Origin: Candidatus Bipolaricaulis sp.
GTDB lineage: Bacteria; Bipolaricaulota; Bipolaricaulia; Bipolaricaulales; Bipolaricaulaceae
Direction of reading: 5' to 3'
DNA: 6,874 bases
Assembly (NCBI GenBank): GCA_020062805.1
Contig: JAGUVP010000006.1
Span: forward strand, 1-6,874
The notes beneath the pieces are model-generated. The model was not told the origin of the DNA. It ran no database searches and saw only the letters and a program-made list of their open reading frames with translations. Below, piece by piece: positions 1 through 5,752 of the stretch. The position numbers were made by a program, and so were the translations under genes. Position 1 is the stretch's first letter. The number at the start of each line of letters is the position of its first letter.

Positions 1-342
1 ACCCTCCTCGGTCGGCGGCGACCGGTCAGCCTGGCGGCGGAGCGGCTACCGCTGGCCGGTGCGGGCGGGTACGAAGAGCGGAACGCGATCAACACCCCGA
101 TCCAGGGCTCGGCGGCCGACCTTATCAAGCTCTCCATGCTCCGGTTGCACGCGGCGTGGCGGGCGGGCGAGCTTCCGGCGGAGATGATCCTCCAGATCCA
201 CGACGAGCTTGTGTTCGAGGTGGAGGCAGGGAAGGCCGATCAGACGAGCGGGGTCGTGCGGCAGATTATGGAGGGGGTCGGCGACCTCACCGTCCGGCTT
301 AAGGCGGACGTGAAGATCGGCCGCAACTGGGGCGAGATCTAG
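1..342 (+). CDS. polA: DNA polymerase I, C-terminal part of the polymerase domain (5' end outside window)
   Basis: Family A DNA polymerase, which fills gaps in repair and in Okazaki fragment processing. The window opens in frame at TLLGRRR, followed by a divergent 18-residue loop and then the palm motif ERNAINTPIQGSAADLIKL. Motif C, IHDELVFEV, is at 196-222 and keeps the catalytic His-Asp (codons 199-204). The protein ends WGEI with a TAG stop at 340-342, a normal Pol I C-terminus. Only the last ~113 codons are visible; the exonuclease domains and the O-helix lie upstream. The segment after RRR lacks the usual Tyr-Leu-Pro seen in many Pol I proteins, but the frame stays open and the alternative frames give no better match, so I read it as natural variation. 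It is convergent with nagA at the far end of the window. A decayed relative of this tail lies at 1314-1490. Confidence 0.93.
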   Translation, partial: TLLGRRRPVSLAAERLPLAGAGGYEERNAINTPIQGSAADLIKLSMLRLHAAWRAGELPAEMILQIHDELVFEVEAGKADQTSGVVRQIMEGVGDLTVRLKADVKIGRNWGEI

Positions 343-351
343 CTTCCCCGC

Positions 352-374
352 CTCCACCCGAGGGGAGGGTGGGG
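352..374 (+). terminator. Hairpin 9 bases after the polA stop (possible terminator)
   Basis: The arm at 352-359 (CTCCACCC) pairs with GGGTGGGG at 367-374, an 8-bp stem with one T-G pair and a 7-base loop. It is the first structure behind polA and could end its transcript. There is no T-run after it, so a Rho-independent role is uncertain. Confidence 0.35.
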
Positions 375-377
375 CGT

Positions 378-403
378 AGCGTCGGGCTTCATGCCCGACG
401 GCT
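378..403 (+). repeat. Strong hairpin CGTCGGGC-TTCAT-GCCCGACG
   Basis: A perfect 8-bp stem at 380-387 and 393-400 closes a TTCAT loop. It can be extended by A378-T403 and G379-C402 if G401 is bulged. It sits immediately after the first post-polA hairpin. A compact GC palindrome in an intergenic region resembles a REP-type repeat or a terminator without a T-tract. Only one copy is in the window, so calling it a dispersed repeat is inference. Confidence 0.5.
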
Positions 404-461
404 GTGGATCCCACGAGGTATAGGGGAAGCGCGGCCGGCGCGAGCGGGGCGGAGCTTGTTG

Positions 462-485
462 CCCCTCTTCCCGATGGGGAGAGGG
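462..485 (+). repeat. Hairpin repeat, left copy (CCCCTCTT...GGGGAGAGGG family)
   Basis: CCCTCTTCCC (463-472) pairs with GGGGAGAGGG (476-485) around a GAT loop, a 10-bp stem with one T-G pair. The outer arms CCCCTCTT and GGGGAGAGGG recur exactly at 6548-6555 and 6570-6579, directly behind nagA, so the two are members of one repeat family in the same orientation. Confidence 0.6.
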
Positions 486-537
486 CTCTCACGAACACGC
501 CTCTACCTCTACGGGGGGAGTGTGGGGGGCCGCTGAT

Positions 538-616
538 GGGGATTGTCCCCGATTGGGTTCTTCTGGGACCAGGTCCCACGTTTTCGATACGACAAGCAGA
601 GGGCGATCCCTCTTGC
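538..616. other. Cluster of three small inverted repeats
   Basis: Three consecutive palindromes: GGGGA-TTG-TCCCC (538-550); TGGGACC-A-GGTCCCA (564-578), followed by TTTT at 581-584; and AGAGGG-CGAT-CCCTCT (598-613), extendable to 596-616 with a bulged T614. The last lies 12 bases behind the DUF3795 stop on the - strand and could end that transcript. The second could act on the + strand. No open frame of quality crosses this stretch, and the rest of 343-627 shows nothing else recognisable. Confidence 0.45.
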
Positions 617-627
617 GTCCACGCACG

Positions 628-1107
628 CTAGCCGGCGGCGTCCAATTCCGCCTCTTCCGCCCGGGAGTCCCGCAACATGGATCCGCATCCCGCGCACGTA
701 GTGTCTTCCCAGCAGAACGAAGCGTGACAGCTCGGACAAGACCATCTCACTCGCTGATCCTCCAGCCACCGCTCAACGCCCACTTCTCGCATTTGCTCAG
801 AGTTATGGAGAACCGCTGAGTGATGCGGTGCCGCATCGTTCCGAAAACGCACAAGGGCATCGCACGGGAACTCGTCGCACTCGGAGCAGTGAGCGATGCC
901 TCTGGAACGAGTGCAGTCCCGGAAGATGCAGTCGCGGCAGAAGACAGCTATCGTATCTGTCTGGCAGCCCCGGCAGATCAGATCATCGGGGTCCATGCCC
1001 CATTGCTTCGCGAGTGCCTCGACCGAACCCGTGTCGTTCGCTCGCAGAACGTCGCAGGCACCGCAGTAGAGCCCGCACGCACCGTCATGTCTGCAATCCA
1101 GAACCAC
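628..1107 (-). CDS. DUF3795 family cysteine-rich protein
   Basis: A 159-residue, Cys-rich, probably metal-binding cytoplasmic protein matching the DUF3795 pattern. It starts CGLYCGACDVLRA (Cys11, 15, 18), then CRGC (45-48), CRDCIFRDC (57-65), RGIAHCSECDEFPC (69-82) and a zinc-ribbon-like tail with CPSC (124-127) and CAGC (138-141). There is no signal peptide or membrane segment. The GTG at 1105-1107 is chosen because GGGAGGG lies 8 bases upstream; the nearby ATG at 1122-1124 is out of frame. The family has no established biochemical role that I can state; Cys spacing suggests zinc or an iron-sulphur cluster. It stands alone on the - strand between polA and the decayed polA tail, with a hairpin behind it and no cotranscribed partner. 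The fold assignment is fairly sure, the function unknown. Confidence 0.87.
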   Translation of the reverse strand: MVLDCRHDGACGLYCGACDVLRANDTGSVEALAKQWGMDPDDLICRGCQTDTIAVFCRDCIFRDCTRSRGIAHCSECDEFPCDALVRFRNDAAPHHSAVLHNSEQMREVGVERWLEDQRVRWSCPSCHASFCWEDTTCAGCGSMLRDSRAEEAELDAAG

Positions 1108-1115
1108 TCGGCAAT

Positions 1116-1122
1116 CCCTCCC
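1116..1122 (-). promoter_or_regulatory. Ribosome binding site GGGAGGG fixing the GTG start of the DUF3795 gene
   Basis: Read on the - strand, GGGAGGG is followed by ATTGCCGA and then GTG, a spacing of 8 bases. It supports the GTG start over neighbouring candidates. Confidence 0.6.
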
Positions 1123-1284
1123 ATCGGGAGCTGCCGCCTGACGCCGTAACTCCTAGGCCGCGCTCCACATGTTCTTCAGGTCGATTCTACCTTCTGTGCG
1201 CCAGTCTGGTGCGCTTGGTGGCCACTCACTTGCCGTGACCCTGGAGATCGCGGACTACCCTCGGCGTTCACTGCGCGACGCTAA

Positions 1285-1299
1285 GCCGGAGACTCCGGC
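1285..1299. repeat. Perfect palindrome GCCGGAG-A-CTCCGGC next to the polA' boundary
   Basis: Two 7-base arms are separated by a single A. The centre is too tight for a good hairpin, so a symmetric protein or recombinase binding site is a possible reading. Its position at the left edge of the decayed polA tail is the reason to record it. Confidence 0.4.
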
Positions 1300-1313
1300 G
1301 ATGAGCGGCGATC

Positions 1314-1490
1314 GGCGGGCTCCCCGTGGAGACGATCTTCCCGATCCGCGGCGAGCTCGTGTTCGAAGCCGACGAGCGGGCCGCCGACCGGGCAGCCCAG
1401 CAGGTGAAGGAGATCATGGAACGGGTCGCCGACTTCCGCGTTCCGCTCGCAGTCGACGTCACCGCCGGCTGGCATTGGGGCGAGATCCAA
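1314..1490 (+). pseudogene. polA: Decayed second copy of the DNA polymerase I C-terminus (polA')
   Basis: One frame reads GLPVETIFPIRGELVFEA, then RAADRAAQQVKEIMERVADF and finally WHWGEI. This aligns codon by codon with the last ~55 codons of the polA end at 165-339 (LPAEMILQIHDELVFEV ... NWGEI). Roughly half the residues match, and GELVFE, EIME and WGEI are conserved. It cannot be functional. The motif C His-Asp is Arg-Gly (cac gac has become cgc ggc), a TGA at 1302-1304 lies just upstream in frame, nothing of the upstream polymerase domain is present, and the stop codon after GEI is lost. Homology ends exactly where the stop should be, and transposase-like sequence begins within a few bases. 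The divergence suggests either an old duplication or an incoming tail from a related genome. Confidence 0.8.
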
Positions 1491-1492
1491 GG

Positions 1493-1591
1493 GTGGCGCG
1501 CATCGCTGTGGAAAGGAAGCTCCCGCTTCTCGCCCACGCCATCTACCGAACCGGCGAGCCGTTCAGGGCGCCTGCTGAGGAGGTGGCTTGA
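1493..1591 (+). mobile_element. Remnant: last ~32 codons of an IS110-family-like transposase
   Basis: In the frame ending at the TGA at 1589-1591 the sequence reads VARIAVERKLPLLAHAIYR followed by TGEPFR. This resembles the conserved C-terminus of IS110/IS116/IS902 transposases (pattern: A..AVARKL..L.HA....G.PFR). No other part of the transposase is present, and the frame upstream of 1493 is just the polA remnant out of register. It is therefore a dead fragment fused to polA'. A short match, so the family call is tentative. Its presence argues that an insertion sequence took part in building the polA' junction. Confidence 0.5.
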
Positions 1592-1644
1592 CAAACAATA
1601 CAGCATCTGGCCCGGACTCGAGCCCTCGATCCGCTCAGATGACG

Positions 1645-3342
1645 TCAATAATGGTAACGCCACACACGTTGAGCCACCTTGGCAAGCTCTTTGCTCCGTT
1701 TCTCAATCTGGTTGATTGTCCAGTCATCGATTTCCGCGAGAGCTCGATTCAGAACTAGGCTAGATGAGGCGTATCCGTGGTTCCTCTTCTCCGCGAAGGC
1801 CGCGTTGCCCAATCCTCTGTTCTTGCCCTTCTCGAGGAGGGTGAGATTCCCGATCAGGTCAACGTATCCCACCGCATCTGGCTGTTTGTCCAGCAGGAGC
1901 GCCCATTCGTCACCTGGTTTCTTCGGAAGGATGTGCTCAAGGGTAACACGCCCGGATGGCTCAGCTACTCGACGCTCTGGGTCTGACTCGAGATCGTCGT
2001 TGATCTGCGCAAGGATGTACCGTGCGATTTGCGCGTTCGTGAAATGCCTGGCCGCGAAGTCGGCCACGAAACGGGCATCATCGACATAGGCGGGCTTGAG
2101 TACGCTGAAGACGTCGTGAATGCGCTTCGCCTTTCCGCTTCTTATCGCGAGGGCGCAATCTGTGTAGATCCGCTCAAGGTTTCCTGTGCCTAGCTGCGAG
2201 ATCACAGTGTACCTGAATGAGACCACCAGAAGCAGATGGACCACTCTGCCAACGAACTCAGGATCAGATGTTTCCATTGCTGCGAGCAATACTGGGCGAC
2301 ACTGCACGACTTTGAACAGCGACAGCGCGACAAGGTGGTCGCGAGTCTCAGGAGATGCGGCGGACCAGTAGTTATGATCTGAACTCGACAGCGCGTCATA
2401 GAGCTCAGCACGGTGTCTCAGCTTGTCCACGAACTCGCGCGCTGACGCCGTTCCCCGAACTCTGTTACGGAGGGCTCTGTACAGCTCCCTCTCTCTGACC
2501 AGTCCATATTCGGAGAGCCAGCAGTGTCGGAGAAATGTAGTGAGGTTCTGGCTTCCGACGAGCGTCGTGATCTCTACCCAGGCTTGTTTGAAGCGCTCAA
2601 GATAGTGCGCGCCGGCCAGGGAGAAGAGGTAGTTCTTCACGAGATCGGATACCGCTAGGTCAAGTCCGCGGTCGTTGAGCGTTTCGAACAGAACGAACGC
2701 GTCCGCCTCCTCGTCTGCTTCGATCAGGATCACGGTCACTGATTTGTCGAGGAATTCCTCAATGTCCACGAGGGAGGAGTCCACATCCTGCTTCCCGGTC
2801 AGCCACTCAGCAAGAGCGGCGTCAACCTGGATCTGTGCGTCCAGCAGCAGGCGATTAGAGGACAGAAGGCTCCTCTTCTGATCGGTCGAAGGTGATCTGC
2901 GCTCAATCACAGCAGACTGGAAGAGCGGATCGTTTGTTTCGTTGAGAGAGAGTTTGGGGTGCACAATACCGGTGCGCCGATCCTCTGCGCCCAGGTAGTC
3001 GCGAAACACCCCGTTCGCGCGCCTGGAATCGCCGCGATCTTCCCAGGCCTTCTTGATGGCCGAGAAGATCATCGCGACTACAGCTAGGCGTTGCTGGCCG
3101 TCGACGATATGGTACGTATTCTGGCGGTCAGACTTGGCGACCGTGATAGCGCCCAGGAAGTACTCACCCCGCTCTTCGGAGATGGCTGTCGTCAAGTCAG
3201 TCCAAAGGGTGCCAACCTCCTCGGCTGTCCAAGCGAAGTCGCGCTGATAGACAGGAACAGCCAACTCTGAGGGGCGACGGAAGAGCTCCCCAAGGGGAAG
3301 AGCGACACTGTCGATCCGCCTGTGTTTCTCAGCCACAGTCAT
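1645..3342 (-). CDS. GmrSD-type modification-dependent restriction endonuclease (DUF262 + DUF1524)
   Basis: A 565-residue single-chain relative of GmrS/GmrD, enzymes that cut phage DNA carrying modified bases. The N-terminal DUF262 part shows VPVYQRDFAW (29-38), YFLGAI (61-66), the ParB-like nucleotidase motif IVDGQQRL (79-86) and FETLNDRGLDL (219-229). The C-terminal DUF1524 HNH-type nuclease shows LEHILP with the catalytic-type His470, GNLTLL (Asn499) and KNRG...F..K (Asn508, Lys519). Both active regions are intact, with no frameshift. The ATG at 3342 is chosen because DUF262 similarity begins right after it. The frame is open 44 codons further up to 3474, but that segment shows no family features. 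The ribosome site is weak. No methyltransferase or partner lies beside it, as expected for a type IV-like enzyme. The DUF262/DUF1524 pair also occurs in SspE, which needs phosphorothioate genes not seen here. Confidence 0.92.
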   Translation of the reverse strand: MTVAEKHRRIDSVALPLGELFRRPSELAVPVYQRDFAWTAEEVGTLWTDLTTAISEERGEYFLGAITVAKSDRQNTYHIVDGQQRLAVVAMIFSAIKKAWEDRGDSRRANGVFRDYLGAEDRRTGIVHPKLSLNETNDPLFQSAVIERRSPSTDQKRSLLSSNRLLLDAQIQVDAALAEWLTGKQDVDSSLVDIEEFLDKSVTVILIEADEEADAFVLFETLNDRGLDLAVSDLVKNYLFSLAGAHYLERFKQAWVEITTLVGSQNLTTFLRHCWLSEYGLVRERELYRALRNRVRGTASAREFVDKLRHRAELYDALSSSDHNYWSAASPETRDHLVALSLFKVVQCRPVLLAAMETSDPEFVGRVVHLLLVVSFRYTVISQLGTGNLERIYTDCALAIRSGKAKRIHDVFSVLKPAYVDDARFVADFAARHFTNAQIARYILAQINDDLESDPERRVAEPSGRVTLEHILPKKPGDEWALLLDKQPDAVGYVDLIGNLTLLEKGKNRGLGNAAFAEKRNHGYASSSLVLNRALAEIDDWTINQIEKRSKELAKVAQRVWRYHY

Positions 3343-3543
3343 CTCCAGCCACTTCTCTCTGATCCGCGTGGCAGCCCAATGGTAATGGGAGCCGGCTCGT
3401 TCATCTACCCTGTGACAGTTCGTCTTGCAGATAAGGAACTGCGACCTGCGGCATGGTGACGCAGGAAACTCCATCTCCAGCGATTCAACGTCCTGCGGAT
3501 GAGCAAGCCCAGAGGTAGTGCATGCTCGAACCCTCCTCGTGCA
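3343..3543. other. Non-coding gap between nagA' and the GmrSD-like gene
   Basis: About 200 bases between the nagA' stop and the restriction gene start. It must contain the promoter of the restriction gene unless that gene is read through from nagA'. I cannot pick out a convincing -35/-10 pair, ribosome site or terminator. Confidence 0.35.
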
Positions 3544-4300
3544 TTACCCGCTGTGAGAGGAAGTCCCTCCATTCTGGACCATTCTCCAGACGGCAGGTTC
3601 TGGGTCGAGGAGGACGAGGTCGGCCCTGGCACCCACGGTGACGGTTCCCATGTCGCCATCCAACCCAGGCCCCGCGCCGGGTTCGCGGTGACGAGGGCCA
3701 GGGCCTTCTCCAGCGAGAGGTTCGCGAACTGGACCACGTTCCGAAGGGCGTGGTCCAAAGTTAGGGCGGAGCCGGCGAGGGTCCCGTCGGCGAGGCGCAC
3801 CTCCCCGCGCTGCAGTCGGACGTCCCGATCCCCCCAGCGGTAGCTCCCGTCGGGCATTCCCGCGGCGGCGGTGGCGTCGGTGACGAGAGACAGACGGTGA
3901 AGCTCCCCGCGCCCGCGGAGGAACTCTACTACCAAGCGGACGAACGCGGGGTGGAGGTGGATTCCATCGCAGATCAGCTCGATCGAGGCACCGGAAAGAA
4001 GCGCCGCTCCAACGCAGCCTGGACCCCGATGGTGGAGCCCGGTCATCGCGTTCCCGAGGTGGGTGACGTGATGGGCTCTGCCGACGAGAGCCGCAGTTGC
4101 TTGCTCGAATGTAGCTGCGGTGTGGCCGATCGCCGGGACGGCGCCGATCGCCCGGATTTCGGCGACGAGGTCGAGCGCGCCCGGGAGCTCAGGGGCGAAC
4201 GTGACGATCTTGATCTGCCCCTCGAACCCCGCGACGAGCCTCCGGAACGCGTCGCGGCTCGGCGGGAGGAGCCACCCGGGATCGAGCACGCCCGTTGTCG
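3544..4300 (-). pseudogene. nagA: Truncated, frameshifted N-acetylglucosamine-6-phosphate deacetylase (nagA')
   Basis: Homologous to the C-terminal two thirds of NagA, the amidohydrolase that deacetylates GlcNAc-6-P. It begins at GVLDPGWLLPP, just after the point where the family's Glu-Gly-Pro metal-site motif should be, so the N-terminal HxH and that Glu are missing. It retains TFAPELPGAL, IGHTAAT (His equivalent to E. coli 195), VTHLGNAM (His 216), CDGIHLHP (His 251) and LVTDATAAAG (catalytic Asp 273). At about 3655-3665 one base is missing. Restoring it gives GTVTVGARADLVLLDPEPAVW and a stop at 3544-3546; without it the frame runs off into unrelated sequence. The 5' break coincides with the 15-bp direct repeat at 4300. 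Over the shared region about three quarters of residues match the nagA end at 6580-6874, so this is a diverged copy rather than a recent duplicate. Confidence 0.88.
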
Positions 4301-4314
4301 GGGTCAAACCTTTA
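4300..4314. repeat. 15-bp direct repeat A, left copy (GGGGTCAAACCTTTA)
   Basis: Identical to 5753-5767 in the same orientation, 1453 bases apart. This copy sits exactly at the 5' break of nagA'. The pair brackets the two-gene unit, as expected for the ends of a mobile or deletable segment or for two copies of an intergenic repeat. Confidence 0.75.
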
Positions 4315-4319
4315 TGGCT

Positions 4320-5135
4320 TTATCCCCTTGCGTTACACGCGGGGGAGTTGTCGACGCCCGCAAGACGAAGGGCGAACCCCTCAGAAAGACGCCTAAGCAT
4401 GCACCGATCATTGACCGCGAAGCTGTGTTGGGCAAATGACCTGATGGCGCGGCAGCACAGGCCCTCTACATCGGGGGAGAGAAGCCCCTGCTCGTCTAGG
4501 TAGTAGTCGATGATGTCCTTCTCCTGCCCGAACCGTACCGACGGCCTGAATCCCGGGGGCTTCCCCCACACGAAGTCACACTGCGTTGCCTCGAAACCGC
4601 GCGGCTGCGGATAGTGGAACACGGCTAACATCCCGTGACACTCCCCGCCAACAACGACATTGAGTTCGGCGAAGTCCTCGCTACTGCCGCTTACCTCTGA
4701 GAGAATGCCTTGGACGCGGTCCCTTATGTCGGGCAGGTCGCCCCCCAATAGGTCTCCGCCCCCGCTCACCTCGTCGGCAAAGTTCGTCGGCGGCAAGTCG
4801 GACGGGCAACGATCCCAGGGCACGGACGGCAGGAGCTTGGCGAGGAACATCCTGAGCGGTTCAACACCCCCGGTAACTGCCAGTGCAACCTTGCTGTTCA
4901 GCCGTAACGTCTTGATGAAGTCTTCTCGTATCGGAGCGCTGTTCTCTGGATCGTCGCTATCGGTAGTTCGGATATGCGCCAGCTCTCTGCCATCACTGAC
5001 GAAGATCACGTCACGCGGGTTCGTAGTCCGAACGGCGATCACCAGGCTCATGGGGAGGGACGCCCTCCATACCACGTCCCTGGCAATGAGTTCCACACAC
5101 CAGATCCCTCTTCTCGCCTCAACACCGCTACGCAT
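4320..5135 (-). CDS. Proteasome-fold (Ntn-hydrolase-like) protein, ends in SPACNARG
   Basis: 271 residues; tentatively a relative of HslV / 20S proteasome beta chains. The cue is MSLVIAVRT (29-37), then VIFVSDGREL (43-52), KTLRLNSKVALAVTGG (75-90) and VEPLRMFLAKL. This mirrors the beta-strand / Asp17 / Lys33 / Gly-rich order of proteasome-type N-terminal nucleophile hydrolases. Ser30, Asp48 and Lys75 would be the candidates for nucleophile, Asp17 and Lys33. The ATG at 5135 has GGAGGT three bases upstream; the ATG at 5051 also has a GGAGG, 12 bases away, and would expose Ser as residue 1 after Met removal, which fits an Ntn enzyme better. No signal peptide is seen. It lies 23 bases after the aspartyl protease gene in the same direction and is probably cotranscribed. 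The last residues, SPACNA, come from the 18-bp repeat shared with that neighbour. The gene is convincing; the fold is a motif-level guess. Confidence 0.8.
   Translation of the reverse strand: MRSGVEARRGIWCVELIARDVVWRASLPMSLVIAVRTTNPRDVIFVSDGRELAHIRTTDSDDPENSAPIREDFIKTLRLNSKVALAVTGGVEPLRMFLAKLLPSVPWDRCPSDLPPTNFADEVSGGGDLLGGDLPDIRDRVQGILSEVSGSSEDFAELNVVVGGECHGMLAVFHYPQPRGFEATQCDFVWGKPPGFRPSVRFGQEKDIIDYYLDEQGLLSPDVEGLCCRAIRSFAQHSFAVNDRCMLRRLSEGFALRLAGVDNSPACNARG
4329..4346. repeat. 18-bp direct repeat B, left copy (TGCGTTACACGCGGGGGA)
   Basis: Identical to 5162-5179. On the - strand it is read in frame as Ser-Pro-Ala-Cys-Asn-Ala and forms the C-terminal end of the Ntn-like protein, followed by Arg-Gly and TAA. 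Confidence 0.85.
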
Positions 5136-5138
5136 TGT

Positions 5139-5144
5139 ACCTCC
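5139..5144 (-). promoter_or_regulatory. Ribosome binding site GGAGGT for the ATG at 5135
   Basis: On the - strand GGAGGT is followed by ACA and ATG. It lies in the 23-base gap behind the aspartyl protease stop and supports translation from 5135, in competition with the alternative ATG at 5051. Confidence 0.5.
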
Positions 5145-5158
5145 GCCCTGCTTGCCGT

Positions 5159-5680
5159 CTATGCGTTACACGCGGGGGAATCAAACTCGATGTTCGGGCC
5201 GTTGTACCCAAGTAAAACGCCGTCGGTGGCGAAAACGAACTCGCAGAACCGAAGGACATCGCGCCCAAGCAAGGAGAGCGTCGCTCCGTGGCGTCGGTCT
5301 ATGCGAGAGGCACACTGAACAGCAAGCCGCTCCATCCTAATGCCAACTGCCTCATCTGTGTCGCGGCTTGTGCCACTGAACCGCAACGTGACCTCGGTTA
5401 GGTACTTGAGCTGAACTCGCCCGCCGATCCCATCGGCTACCATCGGACACCCGGCGACGAGCTGGTTGCCAGTATAGACGTGAAGCCTCTCGGCGTCACT
5501 TGGCGAGAGAGTTGTCTGATCGGCACCCGTGTCAATGAGGAACTCGACGATCCCGAGATCAGAGCCCCGTGTCAGAAGTGCGGCCATCATAGGGCGGGGC
5601 GGGATGTGCCCTACAAGACCATTGTGGCATCGTATCGGCTGTGGCGAGGCCCAACGCCCCTGTAGCCAGTACGTGGGCAC
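5159..5680 (-). CDS. Retropepsin-like (clan AA) aspartyl protease, ends in SPACNA
   Basis: 173 residues with a single aspartyl protease domain. The active-site signature is VEFLIDTGADQTTLS (45-59, Asp50), preceded by GHIPPRPMMAALL and followed by a flap-like region and LLGRDVLRFCEFVF (137-150), the hydrophobic-Gly motif that ends this fold. Such one-domain proteins work as homodimers. No signal peptide or membrane helix is seen, so it is likely cytoplasmic, and the substrate is unknown. The GTG at 5680 is used because the GHIPPRP segment belongs to the usual fold; it has no obvious ribosome site, and ATG at 5590 is the fallback. The final SPACNA is encoded by the 18-bp repeat also found at the end of the downstream Ntn-like gene, 23 bases away. 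Two different peptidase folds in one probable operon hint at a shared proteolytic job, which is inference. Confidence 0.87.
   Translation of the reverse strand: MPTYWLQGRWASPQPIRCHNGLVGHIPPRPMMAALLTRGSDLGIVEFLIDTGADQTTLSPSDAERLHVYTGNQLVAGCPMVADGIGGRVQLKYLTEVTLRFSGTSRDTDEAVGIRMERLAVQCASRIDRRHGATLSLLGRDVLRFCEFVFATDGVLLGYNGPNIEFDSPACNA
5162..5179. repeat. 18-bp direct repeat B, right copy (TGCGTTACACGCGGGGGA)
   Basis: Identical to 4329-4346. Read on the - strand in frame it gives SPACNA, followed directly by the TAG at 5159-5161. On the + strand the bases ATGCGT at its edge pair with ACGCAT at 5130-5135, forming an imperfect stem not present at the left copy. Confidence 0.85.
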
Positions 5681-5752
5681 GGGCGAAACTAGAGGAGCAT
5701 TGCCACCGGTTCCGTCGTCACGTAGACGACTACGGCGTCTTCGACTAGCGTT
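5681..5752. other. Leader region of the protease operon, with a small hairpin
   Basis: Seventy-two bases between the protease start and direct repeat A. GTCGTC (5714-5719) pairs with GACGAC (5725-5730) around ACGTA. The promoter of the two-gene unit is expected here or in the repeat, but no convincing -35/-10 pair is visible. Confidence 0.35.

Larger units (their letters stand above)
1108..1304. other. Non-coding stretch between the DUF3795 gene and the polA remnant
   Basis: About 200 bases holding the DUF3795 ribosome binding site and presumably its promoter; no clear -35/-10 pair is visible. Near its right end is a 15-base palindrome, GCCGGAG-A-CTCCGGC (1285-1299). Homology to polA begins about 15 bases further on. 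Nothing else is recognisable. Confidence 0.4.

Noticed and set aside
1..90. Frameshift in the polA segment after LLGRRR
   Set aside because: The loop is unusual, but the frame is open through it and the other two frames give no polymerase-like residues.
1169..1591. A single 140-residue + strand gene covering polA' and the transposase tail
   Set aside because: Only the last ~32 codons resemble a protein family; the rest is the polA remnant read out of frame.
1588..1593. TTGACA as a promoter -35 box
   Set aside because: No -10-like hexamer at suitable spacing and no + strand gene downstream.
1645..3342. SspE assignment instead of GmrSD-like
   Set aside because: The domain pair is shared, but no phosphorothioation (Dnd/Ssp) genes lie in the window.
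3343..3474. N-terminal extension of the GmrSD-like protein to 3474
   Set aside because: The extra 44 residues show no DUF262 features, and family similarity begins right after the ATG at 3342.
3499..4503. Several + strand open frames opposite nagA' and the Ntn-like gene
   Set aside because: GC-rich antisense shadows with low-complexity Arg/Pro/Ser composition and no family motifs, against clear homology on the - strand.
5120..5180. A genuine integron attC site
   Set aside because: The core-like heptamers each carry mismatches to RYYYAAC/GTTRRRY, the stem is only about 6 bp, the left repeat copy has no matching arm, and no integrase is visible. Kept only as a hypothesis for the repeat.
4660..5340. 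A 226-codon + strand open frame across the Ntn-like and protease genes
   Set aside because: It overlaps two - strand genes with recognisable motifs and shows none of its own.
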